DNA from: Mesorhizobium sp. C432A
Lineage (GTDB): Bacteria > Pseudomonadota > Alphaproteobacteria > Rhizobiales > Rhizobiaceae
Assembly: GCF_030323145.1 (NCBI RefSeq)
Contig: NZ_CP100470.1
Location: 3,265,001 to 3,329,000 of the forward strand
DNA length: 64,000 nt
Direction of reading: 5' to 3'
Part shown: positions 1-10,355 of the stretch, one piece after another
How the letters are laid out: every line of letters starts with the position of its first letter
How positions within the stretch are numbered: the stretch's first letter is position 1
Program-made: the position numbers and the translations under genes
Notes under the pieces: model-generated
Seen by the model: the letters and a program-made list of their open reading frames with translations, nothing else
The model's database searches: none
Told to the model about the DNA's origin: nothing

Positions 1-400
1 CTCTGCCAGCTGGCCGGGCGGCCGCACCCGCAAAGCCGAAAGGCTGCGGGTGAGGAAAGTCCGGGCTCCATGGAGACACGGTGCCGGTTAATGGCCGGCG
101 GGGGCGACCCCAGGGAAAGTGCCACAGAAAGCAAACCGCCACGATTTATCGGGGCAAGGGTGAAAGGGTGGGGTAAGAGCCCACCGCGCGACTGGCAACA
201 GGAGCGGCACGGTAAACCCCACCGGGAGCAAGACCGAATAGGGACGGTGCGAGGGGAAACCTTCGAGGGCTGTTTCCGGCTCACCGTCCGGGTAGGTTGC
301 GTGAGGCGCATGGCAACATGCGCCCAAGATGAATGGCCGCCACGTTCTCGCCCCGAAAGGGGCGAGGGCCATACAAAACCCGGCTTACAGGCCAGCTGGC
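1..400 (+). ncRNA. rnpB: RNase P RNA, bacterial type A
   Basis: Catalytic RNA of ribonuclease P, which removes 5' leaders from tRNA precursors. The conserved 5' core (GAGGAAAGTCCGGGCTC, 52-68) and the 3' core with ACAGGAGCGGCACGG, GGGAGCAAGACCGAATAG-like and gccATACAAAACCCGGCTTA segments are all present in order. The terminal helix P1 closes between GCCAGCTGGCC (5-15) and GGCCAGCTGGC (390-400), so essentially the whole molecule lies in the window. Its mature 5' end may begin a few bases before position 1. The length of about 400 nt is normal for the family. Confidence 0.95.
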
Positions 401-442
401 AATTTCTCCCCCATATCGCGATTAATCCTTTGGATCAGCAGT

Positions 443-460
443 CTGCGCCTTCGGGCGCAG
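443..460 (+). terminator. Hairpin after rnpB, possible terminator
   Basis: CTGCGCC (443-449) pairs perfectly with GGCGCAG (454-460) across a TTCG tetraloop, 43 bases after the end of RNase P RNA. There is no clear T-run after the stem. It could therefore be a weak terminator, a 3' processing boundary or just a stable hairpin. Confidence 0.4.
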
Positions 461-533
461 CTGGCGATTCAGGTGCTTGAGCGATTGAATCAAGTACGCA
501 TGCTGGGGTCGAGACAAACGCATCCTTGAAGCT

Positions 534-565
534 GGTACGATTTAATCGTACCATGATTGTCATGG
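534..565. promoter_or_regulatory. Two adjacent dyads upstream of the parDE pair, probable operator
   Basis: A perfect 9-1-9 palindrome (534-552, GGTACGATTTAATCGTACC) abuts and slightly overlaps a perfect 6-3-6 palindrome (551-565, CCATGA/TCATGG). Both end 18 bases before the antitoxin start codon. ParD-type antitoxins bind such dyads through their ribbon-helix-helix domain and repress their own operon, usually more tightly in complex with the toxin. The dyads are seen directly; the regulator assignment is inference. Confidence 0.65.
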
Positions 566-583
566 TTTGATCAGGAGCGCATC

Positions 584-868
584 ATGGGTCACGTCGACAA
601 ACGCAGTATCACGCTTTCGCCGGAACTGGCGGCGGCGGTCGACGATGTCGTGGCCGCCGGCGAATATGCCTCGGCCAGCGAAGTCATCCGTGATGCGCTG
701 CGGCAATGGAAAGACCGCCGCGATCTTCTCGGCTACACGGTCGAGGAATTGCGCAGGCTGGTTCAGGAGGGGATCGACAGCGGACCGGCGGTGGACGGCC
801 AGCCCTTCATGGACCGGCTGCGAGCCAAATATCAGAGGATGTCGGAAGCTGCAGGCTCGGAAGAGTGA
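584..868 (+). CDS. parD: Type II antitoxin, ParD family
   Basis: 94-residue ribbon-helix-helix antitoxin. The N-terminal half (KRSITLSPELAAAVDDVV, then ASASEVIRDALRQW) is the RHH DNA-binding fold. The charged C-terminal half (RLVQEGIDSGPAVDG onward) matches the toxin-binding tail of ParD proteins. The ATG at 584 is chosen because AGGAG lies about 7 bases upstream. An in-frame ATG at 557 would put the start inside the operator dyads. The stop codon overlaps the GTG of the toxin gene by four bases, so the two are translationally coupled. Likely autoregulated from the dyads at 534-565. The family assignment is firm; whether the pair is active is unknown. Confidence 0.88.
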   Translation: MGHVDKRSITLSPELAAAVDDVVAAGEYASASEVIRDALRQWKDRRDLLGYTVEELRRLVQEGIDSGPAVDGQPFMDRLRAKYQRMSEAAGSEE

Positions 869-1158
869 AATATCGGCTGCTTCCTCAGGCGATATCAGAT
901 GTCGAAGGCATCGGTGACTACATTGCGGAACATAGCCCAAAGGGAGCCATGCGCCTTGTGGACGCTTTGGAGAGGCGCTGGACACTGCTCACCTTGCACC
1001 CGTTCTCAGGTGCGCCGCGCGATGATATCGCGCCCGGCATTCGTCATCTGATCGTCGGCGAATATGTCACTCTGTATCGCATGGGCGAAGACGCGATCGA
1101 GATCGTCCGCGTTTTGCACGGCAGGCGCGATATTGGCGCCGACGACTTGGTGACCTAA
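865..1158 (+). CDS. parE: Type II toxin, ParE/RelE superfamily
   Basis: 97 residues starting at a GTG that overlaps the antitoxin stop (GTGA). The pattern YRLLPQAISDVEGIGDYIAEHS near the N-terminus, RRWTLLTLHPFSGAPRDDI in the middle and VGEYVTLYR...IEIVRVLHGRRDI at the end is the ParE/RelE fold. The ending resembles ParE toxins, which poison DNA gyrase, more than mRNA-cleaving RelE proteins. Target identity is inference. No frameshift or missing segment is seen, so the toxin appears intact. It ends 8 bases from the convergent metabolic gene on the minus strand. Confidence 0.86.
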   Translation: MKYRLLPQAISDVEGIGDYIAEHSPKGAMRLVDALERRWTLLTLHPFSGAPRDDIAPGIRHLIVGEYVTLYRMGEDAIEIVRVLHGRRDIGADDLVT

Positions 1159-1166
1159 CCGCCAGC

Positions 1167-2282
1167 TCAGATGCCGATGTTGTCCAGCGATGCCTCGATC
1201 GCCTGCCAGAGTTCTTCCACCGGCTCGCAGCCCACCGACAGGCGCACGAAGCCGGGCGGAACCGAATCTCCTCGCTTGGCCCGCCGCTCGGCGGAGGTGT
1301 GGACACCCCCGAACGACGTTGCCGCCTGCATCAGCGTGCAGTTGTTGATGAAATCCTCGGCCTTTTCCTGGGAGAGGAGTTCGAAGGACATGAGGAAGCC
1401 GAAGCGCTCCATCTGCGCCCGGGCGAGGTTGTGCGACGGGTCGCCCTCCAGCCCGGGGTAGCGCAAGCCGCTAACGGCGCGATGGTTTTTCAGGCGCTTC
1501 GCGATCACCTCGGCAGAAGAACACATGCGGTCGAAGCGTACCTCCAGCGTCTCCAGGCCGCGATGCACCAGCCAAGCCTCGAACGGGCCGGGAATGCCGC
1601 CCGCGGTCTCGCGCCAGCCGGTGACGTCCGCGATGATGTCTGGATTGCGGCTGGCGACATGGCCGAACAGCACGTCGGAATGCCCGTTGGCCGCCTTGGT
1701 GTCGGCAGCAACGACGATGTCGGCGCCGAGATCGAGCGGGCGCTGGCCGAACGGCGTCATCGTGGTGTTGTCGACGACGACGATCGCACCCGCTTGGTGC
1801 GCGACTTCGGCGACGGCTGTGATGTCGCAAATGTCCAAGCGCGGATTTGACGGGGTTTCAACGTAGACAAGGCGGTAGCCGTCGAAGCCGCCGTCGAGGA
1901 ATGTAGATGTCGGCCGCAGATCATAGGCGACGCCGAAGGGCTTGAGGAAACGTTCGGCCAGCGCGCGTGTGGCATGGTAGCCGTCCGAAGGCAAAAGCAC
2001 GCGGTCGCCGGATTTCAACAGGCCGAAAAACACCGCCGAGATTGCCGCCATTCCGGATGGGAAGCTGACGCATGGCGCGTCTTCGAGATGCGCCAGCATG
2101 TGCTCGACTGCATCCCAGGTGGCGTTGCTGTAACGGCCGTACTGACTGTAGCCGGCGCCGTCGCCCGGGTTGTGGAAAATAGCGGCCATGGTCAGCGGCA
2201 ATGGGATGGGGTCGCCTTTGGCAAGTCCGTCGCGCCGCAGATGGGCAAGGGAGGCCGCGCGGGACCTGGCTGTTTCGGGCAT
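1167..2282 (-). CDS. Cystathionine gamma-lyase/synthase family PLP enzyme
   Basis: 371-residue member of the Cys/Met metabolism PLP-dependent family (fold type I), which includes cystathionine gamma-synthase, gamma- and beta-lyase and methionine gamma-lyase. Visible family blocks are YGRYSNATWDAVE, FPSGMAAISAVF, YVETPSNPRLDI, VVVDNTTMTPFGQRPLDLGAD and the cofactor lysine in ADTKAANGHSDV (about K196). The C-terminal block FVRLSVGCEPVEELW is also present. Start chosen at the ATG at 2282 (MPETARSR), with AAGG about 10 bases upstream. An in-frame ATG at 2348 would add 22 residues that look non-homologous. Substrate cannot be decided from sequence. It is convergent with parE and divergent from the dcw cluster. 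Confidence 0.85.
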   Translation of the reverse strand: MPETARSRAASLAHLRRDGLAKGDPIPLPLTMAAIFHNPGDGAGYSQYGRYSNATWDAVEHMLAHLEDAPCVSFPSGMAAISAVFFGLLKSGDRVLLPSDGYHATRALAERFLKPFGVAYDLRPTSTFLDGGFDGYRLVYVETPSNPRLDICDITAVAEVAHQAGAIVVVDNTTMTPFGQRPLDLGADIVVAADTKAANGHSDVLFGHVASRNPDIIADVTGWRETAGGIPGPFEAWLVHRGLETLEVRFDRMCSSAEVIAKRLKNHRAVSGLRYPGLEGDPSHNLARAQMERFGFLMSFELLSQEKAEDFINNCTLMQAATSFGGVHTSAERRAKRGDSVPPGFVRLSVGCEPVEELWQAIEASLDNIGI

Positions 2283-2468
2283 GGATTTCTGACCTTGTTG
2301 CTCAGCGAAAAGACTGACGACGCTATTCGCGGCAGTGATGCGCGGCAAGCCGCTTCCGCTTGGGCCAGCCCGCTCTAAACGGTTCGTTAGGCTTAATGGG
2401 AGATAAAGACGGGAGTGTTGTCAGAGCTGCTCTCACCGGTTGTGGCGCGCGCGTTTGTGAAGCCTGTT

Positions 2469-2502
2469 CCCGTTGACGCCCATAGTGCCCCATGATATCC
2501 CA
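2469..2502 (+). promoter_or_regulatory. Candidate dcw promoter with three phased MraZ boxes
   Basis: NCCCA (TGGGN on the minus strand) occurs with CCCA at 2479-2482, 2489-2492 and 2499-2502, an exact 10-bp period with 5-bp spacers. A degenerate fourth copy (CCCG) lies at 2469-2472. This matches the TGGGN-N5 direct-repeat operator known for enterobacterial MraZ. The repeats overlap a possible sigma-70 promoter: TTGACG at 2473-2478, 17-bp spacer, TATCCC at 2496-2501. The 5' leader to mraZ would be about 180 bases. The repeats are seen directly; promoter and MraZ binding are inferred. Confidence 0.55.
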
Positions 2503-2684
2503 TTTCGATACCAAAGCCTTCGTTCCGCGTCAGGGTAAAGCGTACGCCAATCGGGCAGCTGCGGCGGCTGTGCGTTTGCGGGGTTTTGCCGCTGGGATCG
2601 AAGCGGATTTTCGGCAGGGGACGCGCTTCGGCGCGGACGAAAACATGGAGAGGGGTGCGGCGGCGGAAGCGGCTGCAGCGTGTC

Positions 2685-3158
2685 ATGGACCGGTTTCTGT
2701 CAAGCGCGGTGAACAGGATCGATGCGAAGGGGCGGGTCTCCGTTCCGGCGCATTTCCGCGCGGTCGTGCAGAAGCGCGGCTATTCGGAGCTCTACGCGCT
2801 GCGCGGACTGGACGTGCCTGCGATGGATGTCGGCGGGCTCGATCTGCTCGACCGCTACGAGCAGCGCATCGCGCTGGAAGACCCTTTTTTGCAGACGGCG
2901 GACGATATGTCGTTCTTCTGCCATGGCGACGGGACGTTCCTGAAGCTCGATCAGGATGGCCGCATCACGATGAGCGATTTCATCCGCGAGCATACGGGCA
3001 TCACGAGCGAAGTGGCCTTTGTCGGCCGCGGCAATTTCTTTCAAGTTTGGGAGCCTGGACGGCTGGCCGCCTATGGGGCGCAGGCGCGAGCCAGACTTTT
3101 GCAGCTTCGGCAGGGGACGAAGGCTCACGAGGGCAAGGCTGGGGAGCGACCGGAGTGA
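2685..3158 (+). CDS. mraZ: Transcriptional regulator MraZ
   Basis: 157-residue MraZ/AbrB-like double-domain DNA-binding protein, the usual first gene of the dcw cluster. It begins [25 protein letters not shown], where the DAKGRVSVP segment is the first swapped-hairpin motif. The second repeat [18 protein letters not shown] lies around residues 87-104. The family represses its own operon by binding repeated TGGGN boxes, and candidate boxes lie at 2469-2502. The ATG at 2685 is the only start giving the canonical N-terminus, although the Shine-Dalgarno is weak. Its stop codon overlaps the rsmH start by one base. Confidence 0.95.
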   Translation: MDRFLSSAVNRIDAKGRVSVPAHFRAVVQKRGYSELYALRGLDVPAMDVGGLDLLDRYEQRIALEDPFLQTADDMSFFCHGDGTFLKLDQDGRITMSDFIREHTGITSEVAFVGRGNFFQVWEPGRLAAYGAQARARLLQLRQGTKAHEGKAGERPE

Positions 3159-4171
3159 TGGCGGATCACGGCGATGATCTCAGCGCCGTTGGCGGACCGG
3201 TCCGCCACATTCCGGTCCTCCTTGCCGAAGTGTTGGAAGCGCTCTCGCCCAAAGCCGGCGATGTGATCGTCGACGGCACGTTCGGCGCTGGCGGCTACAC
3301 CAAGGCGATCCTGGCGAGCGGCGCCTCGGTGGTGGCGATCGATCGCGATCCCGATGCGATTGCCGCCGGGCGCGGCCTGGAACAGCAATCCGGCGGCAGG
3401 CTAAGGCTGGTGCAGGCGCCGTTCTCGACGCTGGACGAGCAGGTCGAAAGCGCCGACGGCGTTGTGCTCGACATCGGCATTTCCTCCATGCAGGTCGACC
3501 AGCCCGAGCGCGGCTTCTCGTTCCGCACCGACGGGCCGCTCGACATGCGCATGGCGCAGGCGGGCTTGAGTGCTGCCGACGTCGTCAATTCGTTCAAGAT
3601 AGGCGACCTTGCCCGCATCTTCGGCTTCCTCGGCGAAGAGCGGAATGCCGGCCGCATTGCCCGCATGATCGAGTCACGCCGCGAAAAACGTCCGTTCGAG
3701 CGCACGCTCGATCTCGCCGACGCCATCGAAACGCATATCGGCCGCGCGCCGAAGGACAAGATTCATCCGGCCACCCGCGTCTTCCAGGCGCTGCGCATTT
3801 TCGTCAATGACGAGCTGGGCGAATTGGCCAAGGCTCTGGTGGCATCCGAGCGGGTATTGAAGCCCGGCGGGCGGCTTGCGGTGGTGACGTTCCATTCGCT
3901 GGAAGACCGCATCGTCAAGCGCTTCATCGCCGACCGCGCCGACGTCGCCACCGGCTCACGTCATTTGCCCGAGGCGCACGCGCGCACTGCGACCTTCCGC
4001 AAGGCTGGTGGCGGCGTGACGGCAGGCGATGCCGAGGTCGCTGCCAATCCGCGGGCGCGCTCGGCCAGGCTGCGTACCGCCATCCGCACCGAGGCGCCGG
4101 CGCGCGCCGGTGATCTCACCATTTTCGGCCTTCCAAAGCTTCCCGGCATCCAGGCGCCGCGAGAGAGGTGA
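3158..4171 (+). CDS. rsmH: 16S rRNA (cytosine(1402)-N(4))-methyltransferase
   Basis: 337-residue RsmH (MraW), which methylates N4 of C1402 in 16S rRNA using SAM. The N-terminal [34 protein letters not shown] is the MraW signature with the SAM-binding glycine loop. [21 protein letters not shown] and [20 protein letters not shown] are further conserved blocks. The ATG start at 3158 overlaps the mraZ stop (TGATG); a GTG at 3155 is a one-codon alternative. Length is normal for the family. It is part of the tightly packed mraZ-rsmH-ftsL-ftsI unit. Confidence 0.95.
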   Translation: MADHGDDLSAVGGPVRHIPVLLAEVLEALSPKAGDVIVDGTFGAGGYTKAILASGASVVAIDRDPDAIAAGRGLEQQSGGRLRLVQAPFSTLDEQVESADGVVLDIGISSMQVDQPERGFSFRTDGPLDMRMAQAGLSAADVVNSFKIGDLARIFGFLGEERNAGRIARMIESRREKRPFERTLDLADAIETHIGRAPKDKIHPATRVFQALRIFVNDELGELAKALVASERVLKPGGRLAVVTFHSLEDRIVKRFIADRADVATGSRHLPEAHARTATFRKAGGGVTAGDAEVAANPRARSARLRTAIRTEAPARAGDLTIFGLPKLPGIQAPRER

Positions 4172-4175
4172 ATAC

Positions 4176-4568
4176 GTGTTTCGAACCAGCGACATAGTCC
4201 TGATCGCCGTCATGGTCTCGGCCGCGGCCCTGACCTACAAGGCCAAGCGCGAGGCCGAGGAACAGCTGGCTTCGGTGCAGAAGATCGAGGCGCAGATCCG
4301 CTATGAGGAGGACACGATCGACCTGCTCAAGGCCGACTGGAGCCTGCTGACCCAGCCGTCGCGCCTGCAGAAGCTGGCTGAAATCTACAAATCGCAGCTC
4401 GCACTCGAGCCGGTCAATGCGCGGCAGATCGTCGGGCTCGACGACCTGCCGGCAAAACCGCTCAACATCGAGGACCTGTCGTCGCAACGGCTTGGCGGCA
4501 TGGCCGACAATTCCGGCAAAGGACCAGCCGACAAGGATCCCGTGGTCACCGGAGCCATCGTCCAATGA
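4176..4568 (+). CDS. ftsL: Cell division protein FtsL
   Basis: 130-residue bitopic membrane protein of the divisome, FtsQ/FtsB partner in activating septal FtsW-FtsI. It has one hydrophobic segment near residues 4-20 (TSDIVLIAVMVSAAALTYKA). This is followed by a coiled-coil-prone stretch (KREAEEQLASVQKIEAQIRYEEDTIDLLKADW) and the conserved LTQPSRLQKLAEI region. The GTG start at 4176 follows GAGAGAGG at a good distance. Sequence conservation of FtsL is low across bacteria, but position between rsmH and ftsI and the topology make the call firm. Overlaps ftsI by four bases. Confidence 0.9.
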   Translation: MFRTSDIVLIAVMVSAAALTYKAKREAEEQLASVQKIEAQIRYEEDTIDLLKADWSLLTQPSRLQKLAEIYKSQLALEPVNARQIVGLDDLPAKPLNIEDLSSQRLGGMADNSGKGPADKDPVVTGAIVQ

Positions 4569-6307
4569 TCGCTGGATTTCCAATGCGCGCCAAACTTCCG
4601 TCGGTCGGCAAATTGCTGAAGCGCCGCGCACGGACCGGCGAGGACGGCTCCATCGTGGTCGAAGGCGCGCGCAAGGCGACCGGCGGCAAGGCCAAGACCC
4701 GCATCGTGATGACGATGGCGGTGTTCTTCGGCATCTATTCGACCATCGCCGGGCGGCTGGTCTATCTCGGTTTCCAGTCCCCCGACATGTCGAATGGGCC
4801 GCAAAGCCGGGTGACGGCGTCGCGTCCCGACATCGTCGACCGCAACGGCGAGGTGCTGGCGACCGACATCAAGACGGCATCGCTGTTTGCCGAGCCGCGC
4901 CGCATCGTCGATGCCGACGAGGCGATCGAAAAGCTGTCGACCATTCTGCCAGATATCGACCCCGAGCAGACCTATCACAAGCTGAAGAGCGGCGCCGGCT
5001 TCGTCTGGCTGCAGCGGCAGCTGACGCCCAAGCAGCAGGCCGACATCATGCAGCTCGGCATTCCCGGCATCGGCTTTCGCACCGAAAAGCGCCGCTTCTA
5101 TCCTGCCGGCGTGACCTCGTCCTACATTGTCGGCCTCACCAACATCGACAATCAGGGCATCTCCGGCATGGAGAAGTACATTGACGAGCAGGGCCTGAGC
5201 GACCTGCAGGCCTCAGGCTTGGCGATCGCCAAGGATCTGAAGCCGGTTCAGCTGTCGATCGACCTGCGCGTCCAGCATGTGGTGCGCGACGAGATTGCCG
5301 CCGGCCTCGAGCGCTATCGCGCCATGGGCGCCGGCGCCGTCGTGCTCAACATCAAGACCGGCGAAGTGGTGGCGATGGCCTCGGTGCCGGATTTCGATCC
5401 GAACAATCCCTTCAATGCGCAGGACAAGGATCGGCTGAACCGCATGTCGGCCGGCCTCTACGAGATGGGCTCGACCTTCAAGAGCTTTACCTCGGCCATG
5501 GCGCTCGATTCCGGCAAGGCGAACATGAACAGCCGTTTCGACGCCTCGCATCCGATCCGGGTCGGCCATCAGGCCATTCACGATTTCCACGGCAAGAACC
5601 GCGTGCTGTCATTGCCGGAGGTGTTCCTTTACTCCTCCAACATCGGATCGGCGCGTGAGGCCGAAATGGTCGGCATCGAGGGGCACCGCGAATTCCTGCA
5701 TCGCCTTGGCCTTCTGGACAGGATGCAGACCGAACTGCCTGAGGTCGCGCGCCCGACCGAACCGAAGGTCTGGAAACAGGTCAACTCCTTCACCATCGCC
5801 TTCGGCCATGGCGTGTCGACGACGCCGCTGCAGGCCGCCGTCGGCTGCGCGGCGCTGATGCAGGGCTATTTGATCCCGCCGACTTTCCTGGTCCGCAGCG
5901 AGCAGGATGCCATGGCGGTGGCCAAGAGAGTGGTCAGCGAAAAGACTGTGGAGGGCATGCGCTACCTCTACACGCTCAATGCCGAGAAAGGCTCGGCCAG
6001 AAACGCCAGGGCCCCCGGCTACCGCGTTGGCGGCAAGACCGGAACCGCCGAGAAGGTGATCAATGGCCGCTACTCGAAGGAACTGAATTTCAACACCTTC
6101 GTCGCCGCCTTCCCGATGGACGATCCGCAGTATCTGGTGTTTACGATCGCTGACGCTCCGCACCCGGAAAAGCCCGGGATGACCGACGTCGCCGCCAACA
6201 ATGCGGGTGTCATGGCCGGAAACATCATCAGGCGGGCAGCCGCCATGCTTGGCGTGAAGCCAGATTTCAGCCATGAAAATGGCGCAACGCTGGTTTCCTA
6301 TCAGTGA
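4565..6307 (+). CDS. ftsI: Septal peptidoglycan transpeptidase FtsI (PBP3)
   Basis: 580-residue class B penicillin-binding protein, the D,D-transpeptidase of the division septum. There is a cytoplasmic basic N-terminus and a single transmembrane segment at about residues 42-62 (IVMTMAVFFGIYSTIAG). The dimerisation domain starting RPDIVDRNGEVLATD follows. Active-site motifs are complete: S303-T-F-K, S357-S-N and K491-T-G-T. The start overlaps the ftsL stop (ATGA). Works with FtsW, encoded downstream. Nothing unusual is seen; a 54-bp gap separates it from murE. Confidence 0.96.
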   Translation: MIAGFPMRAKLPSVGKLLKRRARTGEDGSIVVEGARKATGGKAKTRIVMTMAVFFGIYSTIAGRLVYLGFQSPDMSNGPQSRVTASRPDIVDRNGEVLATDIKTASLFAEPRRIVDADEAIEKLSTILPDIDPEQTYHKLKSGAGFVWLQRQLTPKQQADIMQLGIPGIGFRTEKRRFYPAGVTSSYIVGLTNIDNQGISGMEKYIDEQGLSDLQASGLAIAKDLKPVQLSIDLRVQHVVRDEIAAGLERYRAMGAGAVVLNIKTGEVVAMASVPDFDPNNPFNAQDKDRLNRMSAGLYEMGSTFKSFTSAMALDSGKANMNSRFDASHPIRVGHQAIHDFHGKNRVLSLPEVFLYSSNIGSAREAEMVGIEGHREFLHRLGLLDRMQTELPEVARPTEPKVWKQVNSFTIAFGHGVSTTPLQAAVGCAALMQGYLIPPTFLVRSEQDAMAVAKRVVSEKTVEGMRYLYTLNAEKGSARNARAPGYRVGGKTGTAEKVINGRYSKELNFNTFVAAFPMDDPQYLVFTIADAPHPEKPGMTDVAANNAGVMAGNIIRRAAAMLGVKPDFSHENGATLVSYQ

Positions 6308-6361
6308 TTCTTAGGGCGCGCCGGCAACTGCGCGCCATTTTGTTGAGATAAACGGGGTTCG

Positions 6362-7812
6362 ATGCACCTGAGAGATTTAGCCGGTATCCTGCCTGTCGAG
6401 GGAACATCTTCCCGCGATGTGGAGGTAACCGGGATTTCGTCGGATTCCCGCACGGTCAAGACCGGCGTGGTCTTTTTCGCGCTCGCCGGCAGCAAGGCGG
6501 ATGGTTCGGCCTATGCCGCCGATGCGGCAAAGCGCGGCGCAGCGGCGGTTGTCGTTGGCAACGCCAGCGCCGTTTCCGGCCTGTCCGTCCCGGTGCTCAG
6601 CGTCGACGACCCACGCCTGGCGCTGGCGCTGAGCGCGGCACGTTTCTTCGGCAGCCAGCCGGAGACCATGGTCGCGGTTACCGGCACCGCAGGCAAGACC
6701 TCGGTCGCCGCCTTCATCCGGCAGATCTGGGAGCAGGCCGGCTTTGCCGCCGCGTCCATTGGCACCACCGGCGTGGTGGCGCCGGGCCGCAACGACTACG
6801 GTTCGTTGACCACACCCGATCCAGTGGCTTTGCACCAGTTGCTCAAGGAATTGGCGGAGGCCGGCGTCACCCACGCCTCGATGGAGGCTTCCAGCCATGG
6901 TCTCGACCAGCGCCGCCTTGATGGCGTCAAGCTCGCCGCGGGCGGTTTCACCAATCTCGGCCGCGACCATATGGACTATCATCCGACGGTCGAGGAATAC
7001 CATCGCGCCAAATTGCGCCTGTTCGACACGCTGCTGCCGAAAGGCGCGCCGGCGGTCATCTTTGCCGACGATCCGTGGTCGGCGCCGACCATCCAGGCTG
7101 CGCAGGCCGCCGGGCTCAAGGTGCTGACGGTCGGCCGCCATGGCGATTTCCTGCGCCTGAAGCGGGTCGAGCACGAGCGCCACCGCCAGCGCGCCGAGGT
7201 CGAAGCCGACGGCGTGCTCTACGAGATCGACCTGCCGCTCGCAGGTGACTTCCAGATCGCCAATGCCCTGGTTTCGGCCGGGCTGGCCATTTCCACTGGA
7301 ACGCCGGTCGCCAAAGCTTTGATGGCATTGGAGAAACTTCAGGGGGCACCGGGACGGCTCGACCTTGTCGGCGCCACCGCCAATGGCGCGCCCGTCTATG
7401 TCGACTATGCCCACAAGCCGGATGCGCTGGAAAATGTGCTGGCCGCCGTGCGCCCGTTCACCACCGGTCGCGTCATCGTCGTGTTCGGCTGCGGCGGCGA
7501 CCGCGACCGGGGCAAGCGGCCGATCATGGGCGAAATCGCCACGCGGCTGGCCGATGTCGTCATCGTCACCGACGACAATCCGCGCTTGGAAGTGCCGGAA
7601 ACGATCCGTGCCGCGATCCTGGCAGCCGCGCCCCGCGCGATTGAAATCGGCGACCGCCGCAAGGCGATCCACGAAGCGGTCGCCATGCTCAAAGCGGGCG
7701 ATACGCTGATCGTTGCAGGCAAGGGCCATGAAGAGGGCCAGACCATCGGCGCCGAGACGTTTCCCTTCTCCGACCACGAGGAAGTCCGCTCGGCGCTGCG
7801 GGAGCGGGCCGC

Positions 7813-7816
<4 letters not shown>
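6362..7816 (+). CDS. murE: UDP-MurNAc-L-Ala-D-Glu:meso-diaminopimelate ligase
   Basis: 484-residue Mur ligase adding the third stem-peptide residue. The ATP-binding loop GTAGKTS lies near residue 104. The central domain has [18 protein letters not shown], and the C-terminal domain carries the D405-N-P-R motif that recognises meso-diaminopimelate rather than lysine, as expected in a Gram-negative. [10 protein letters not shown] and [12 protein letters not shown] are further signature blocks. ATG start follows a short gap after ftsI. It overlaps murF by four bases (ATGA), so the two ligases are translationally coupled. Confidence 0.96.
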
Positions 7817-9246
<1,430 letters not shown>

Positions 9247-9264
9247 TCCGGGGAACGGAATCGT

Positions 9265-10347
9265 ATGTTTACATTGCTCGTCGATTTTGCGGACAAGGTC
9301 TCGGTCTTCAATGTCTTCCGCTACATAACTTTCCGCACCGGCGGTGCGCTGATCACCTCGGCGCTGATCGTCTTCATCTTCGGGCCGACCATCATCAATT
9401 CGCTTAGGCTGCGGCAAGGCAAGGGCCAGCCGATCCGCGCCGATGGCCCGCAGACGCATTTCAAGAAGGCCGGCACGCCGACGATGGGCGGGCTGATGAT
9501 CCTGTGCGGCATCGTCGGCTCGTCGCTTCTATGGGCGAACCTCTCCTCGATCTATGTCTGGGTGGTGCTCTTGGTGACGCTGGGCTTCGGTTCGATCGGC
9601 TTTTACGACGACTATCTCAAGGTAACCAAGCAGTCGCATCTCGGCTTTTCCGGCAAGGCGCGGCTGGCGTTGGAATTCGTCATCGCCGGCATCGCCGCCT
9701 GGGCGATCATGCATAATGGCCAGGCGCCGTTCTCGTCGTCGCTGACCTTCCCCTTCGCCAAGGAATTCATCATCAATCTCGGCTGGTTCTTCGTGCCGTT
9801 CTCCTGCTTCGTCATTGTCGGCGCCGGCAATGCGGTGAATTTGACCGATGGCCTCGACGGGCTGGCGATCGTGCCGATCATGATCGCGGCGGCATCCTTC
9901 GGCGTTATTGCCTACCTCTCCGGCAATGCGGTGTTCGCCGAATATCTGCAGATTCATTTCGTGCCCGGCACCGGCGAGCTGGCTGTCGTGCTTGGCGCCG
10001 TCATCGGCGCCGGCCTCGGCTTCCTCTGGTTCAACGCGCCACCGGCAGCGATCTTCATGGGCGACACCGGTTCGCTGGCCATGGGTGGCCTGATCGGTAC
10101 GGTCGCGGTCGCCACCAAGCACGAAATCGTGCTGGTCATCGTCGGCGGATTGTTCGTCGTGGAAATCCTGTCGGTCATCATCCAGGTCGGCTACTTCAAG
10201 ATGACCGGCAAGCGCGTCTTCCTGATGGCGCCTATCCATCATCATTTCGAAAAGCTCGGCTGGACCGAAAGCCAGGTGGTGATCCGCTTCTGGATCATCG
10301 CCGTCATCCTGGCGCTGGTCGGCCTGTCGACCCTCAAGCTGAGATAG
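9265..10347 (+). CDS. mraY: Phospho-N-acetylmuramoyl-pentapeptide transferase
   Basis: 360-residue polytopic inner-membrane enzyme that transfers phospho-MurNAc-pentapeptide to undecaprenyl phosphate, forming lipid I. About ten hydrophobic segments are visible. Family motifs include [10 protein letters not shown], the DD pair in FYDDYLKV, the [13 protein letters not shown] loop and [19 protein letters not shown] near the C-terminus is another catalytic-region block. Start ATG lies 18 bases after murF, preceded by GGGGAACGG. Length and motif order are standard. Confidence 0.97.
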   Translation: MFTLLVDFADKVSVFNVFRYITFRTGGALITSALIVFIFGPTIINSLRLRQGKGQPIRADGPQTHFKKAGTPTMGGLMILCGIVGSSLLWANLSSIYVWVVLLVTLGFGSIGFYDDYLKVTKQSHLGFSGKARLALEFVIAGIAAWAIMHNGQAPFSSSLTFPFAKEFIINLGWFFVPFSCFVIVGAGNAVNLTDGLDGLAIVPIMIAAASFGVIAYLSGNAVFAEYLQIHFVPGTGELAVVLGAVIGAGLGFLWFNAPPAAIFMGDTGSLAMGGLIGTVAVATKHEIVLVIVGGLFVVEILSVIIQVGYFKMTGKRVFLMAPIHHHFEKLGWTESQVVIRFWIIAVILALVGLSTLKLR

Positions 10348-10355
10348 GAACCCGC

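Noticed and set aside
2397..2414. Plus-strand TGGGA and CGGGA as MraZ boxes nearer the CGS gene
   Set aside because: Spacing is 13, not 10, and only one copy is exact. The array at 2469-2502 is much better.
2492..3157. Upstream open extension of the rsmH frame through mraZ
   Set aside because: The extra 222 codons overlap mraZ in another frame and do not resemble RsmH, which clearly begins at 3158.
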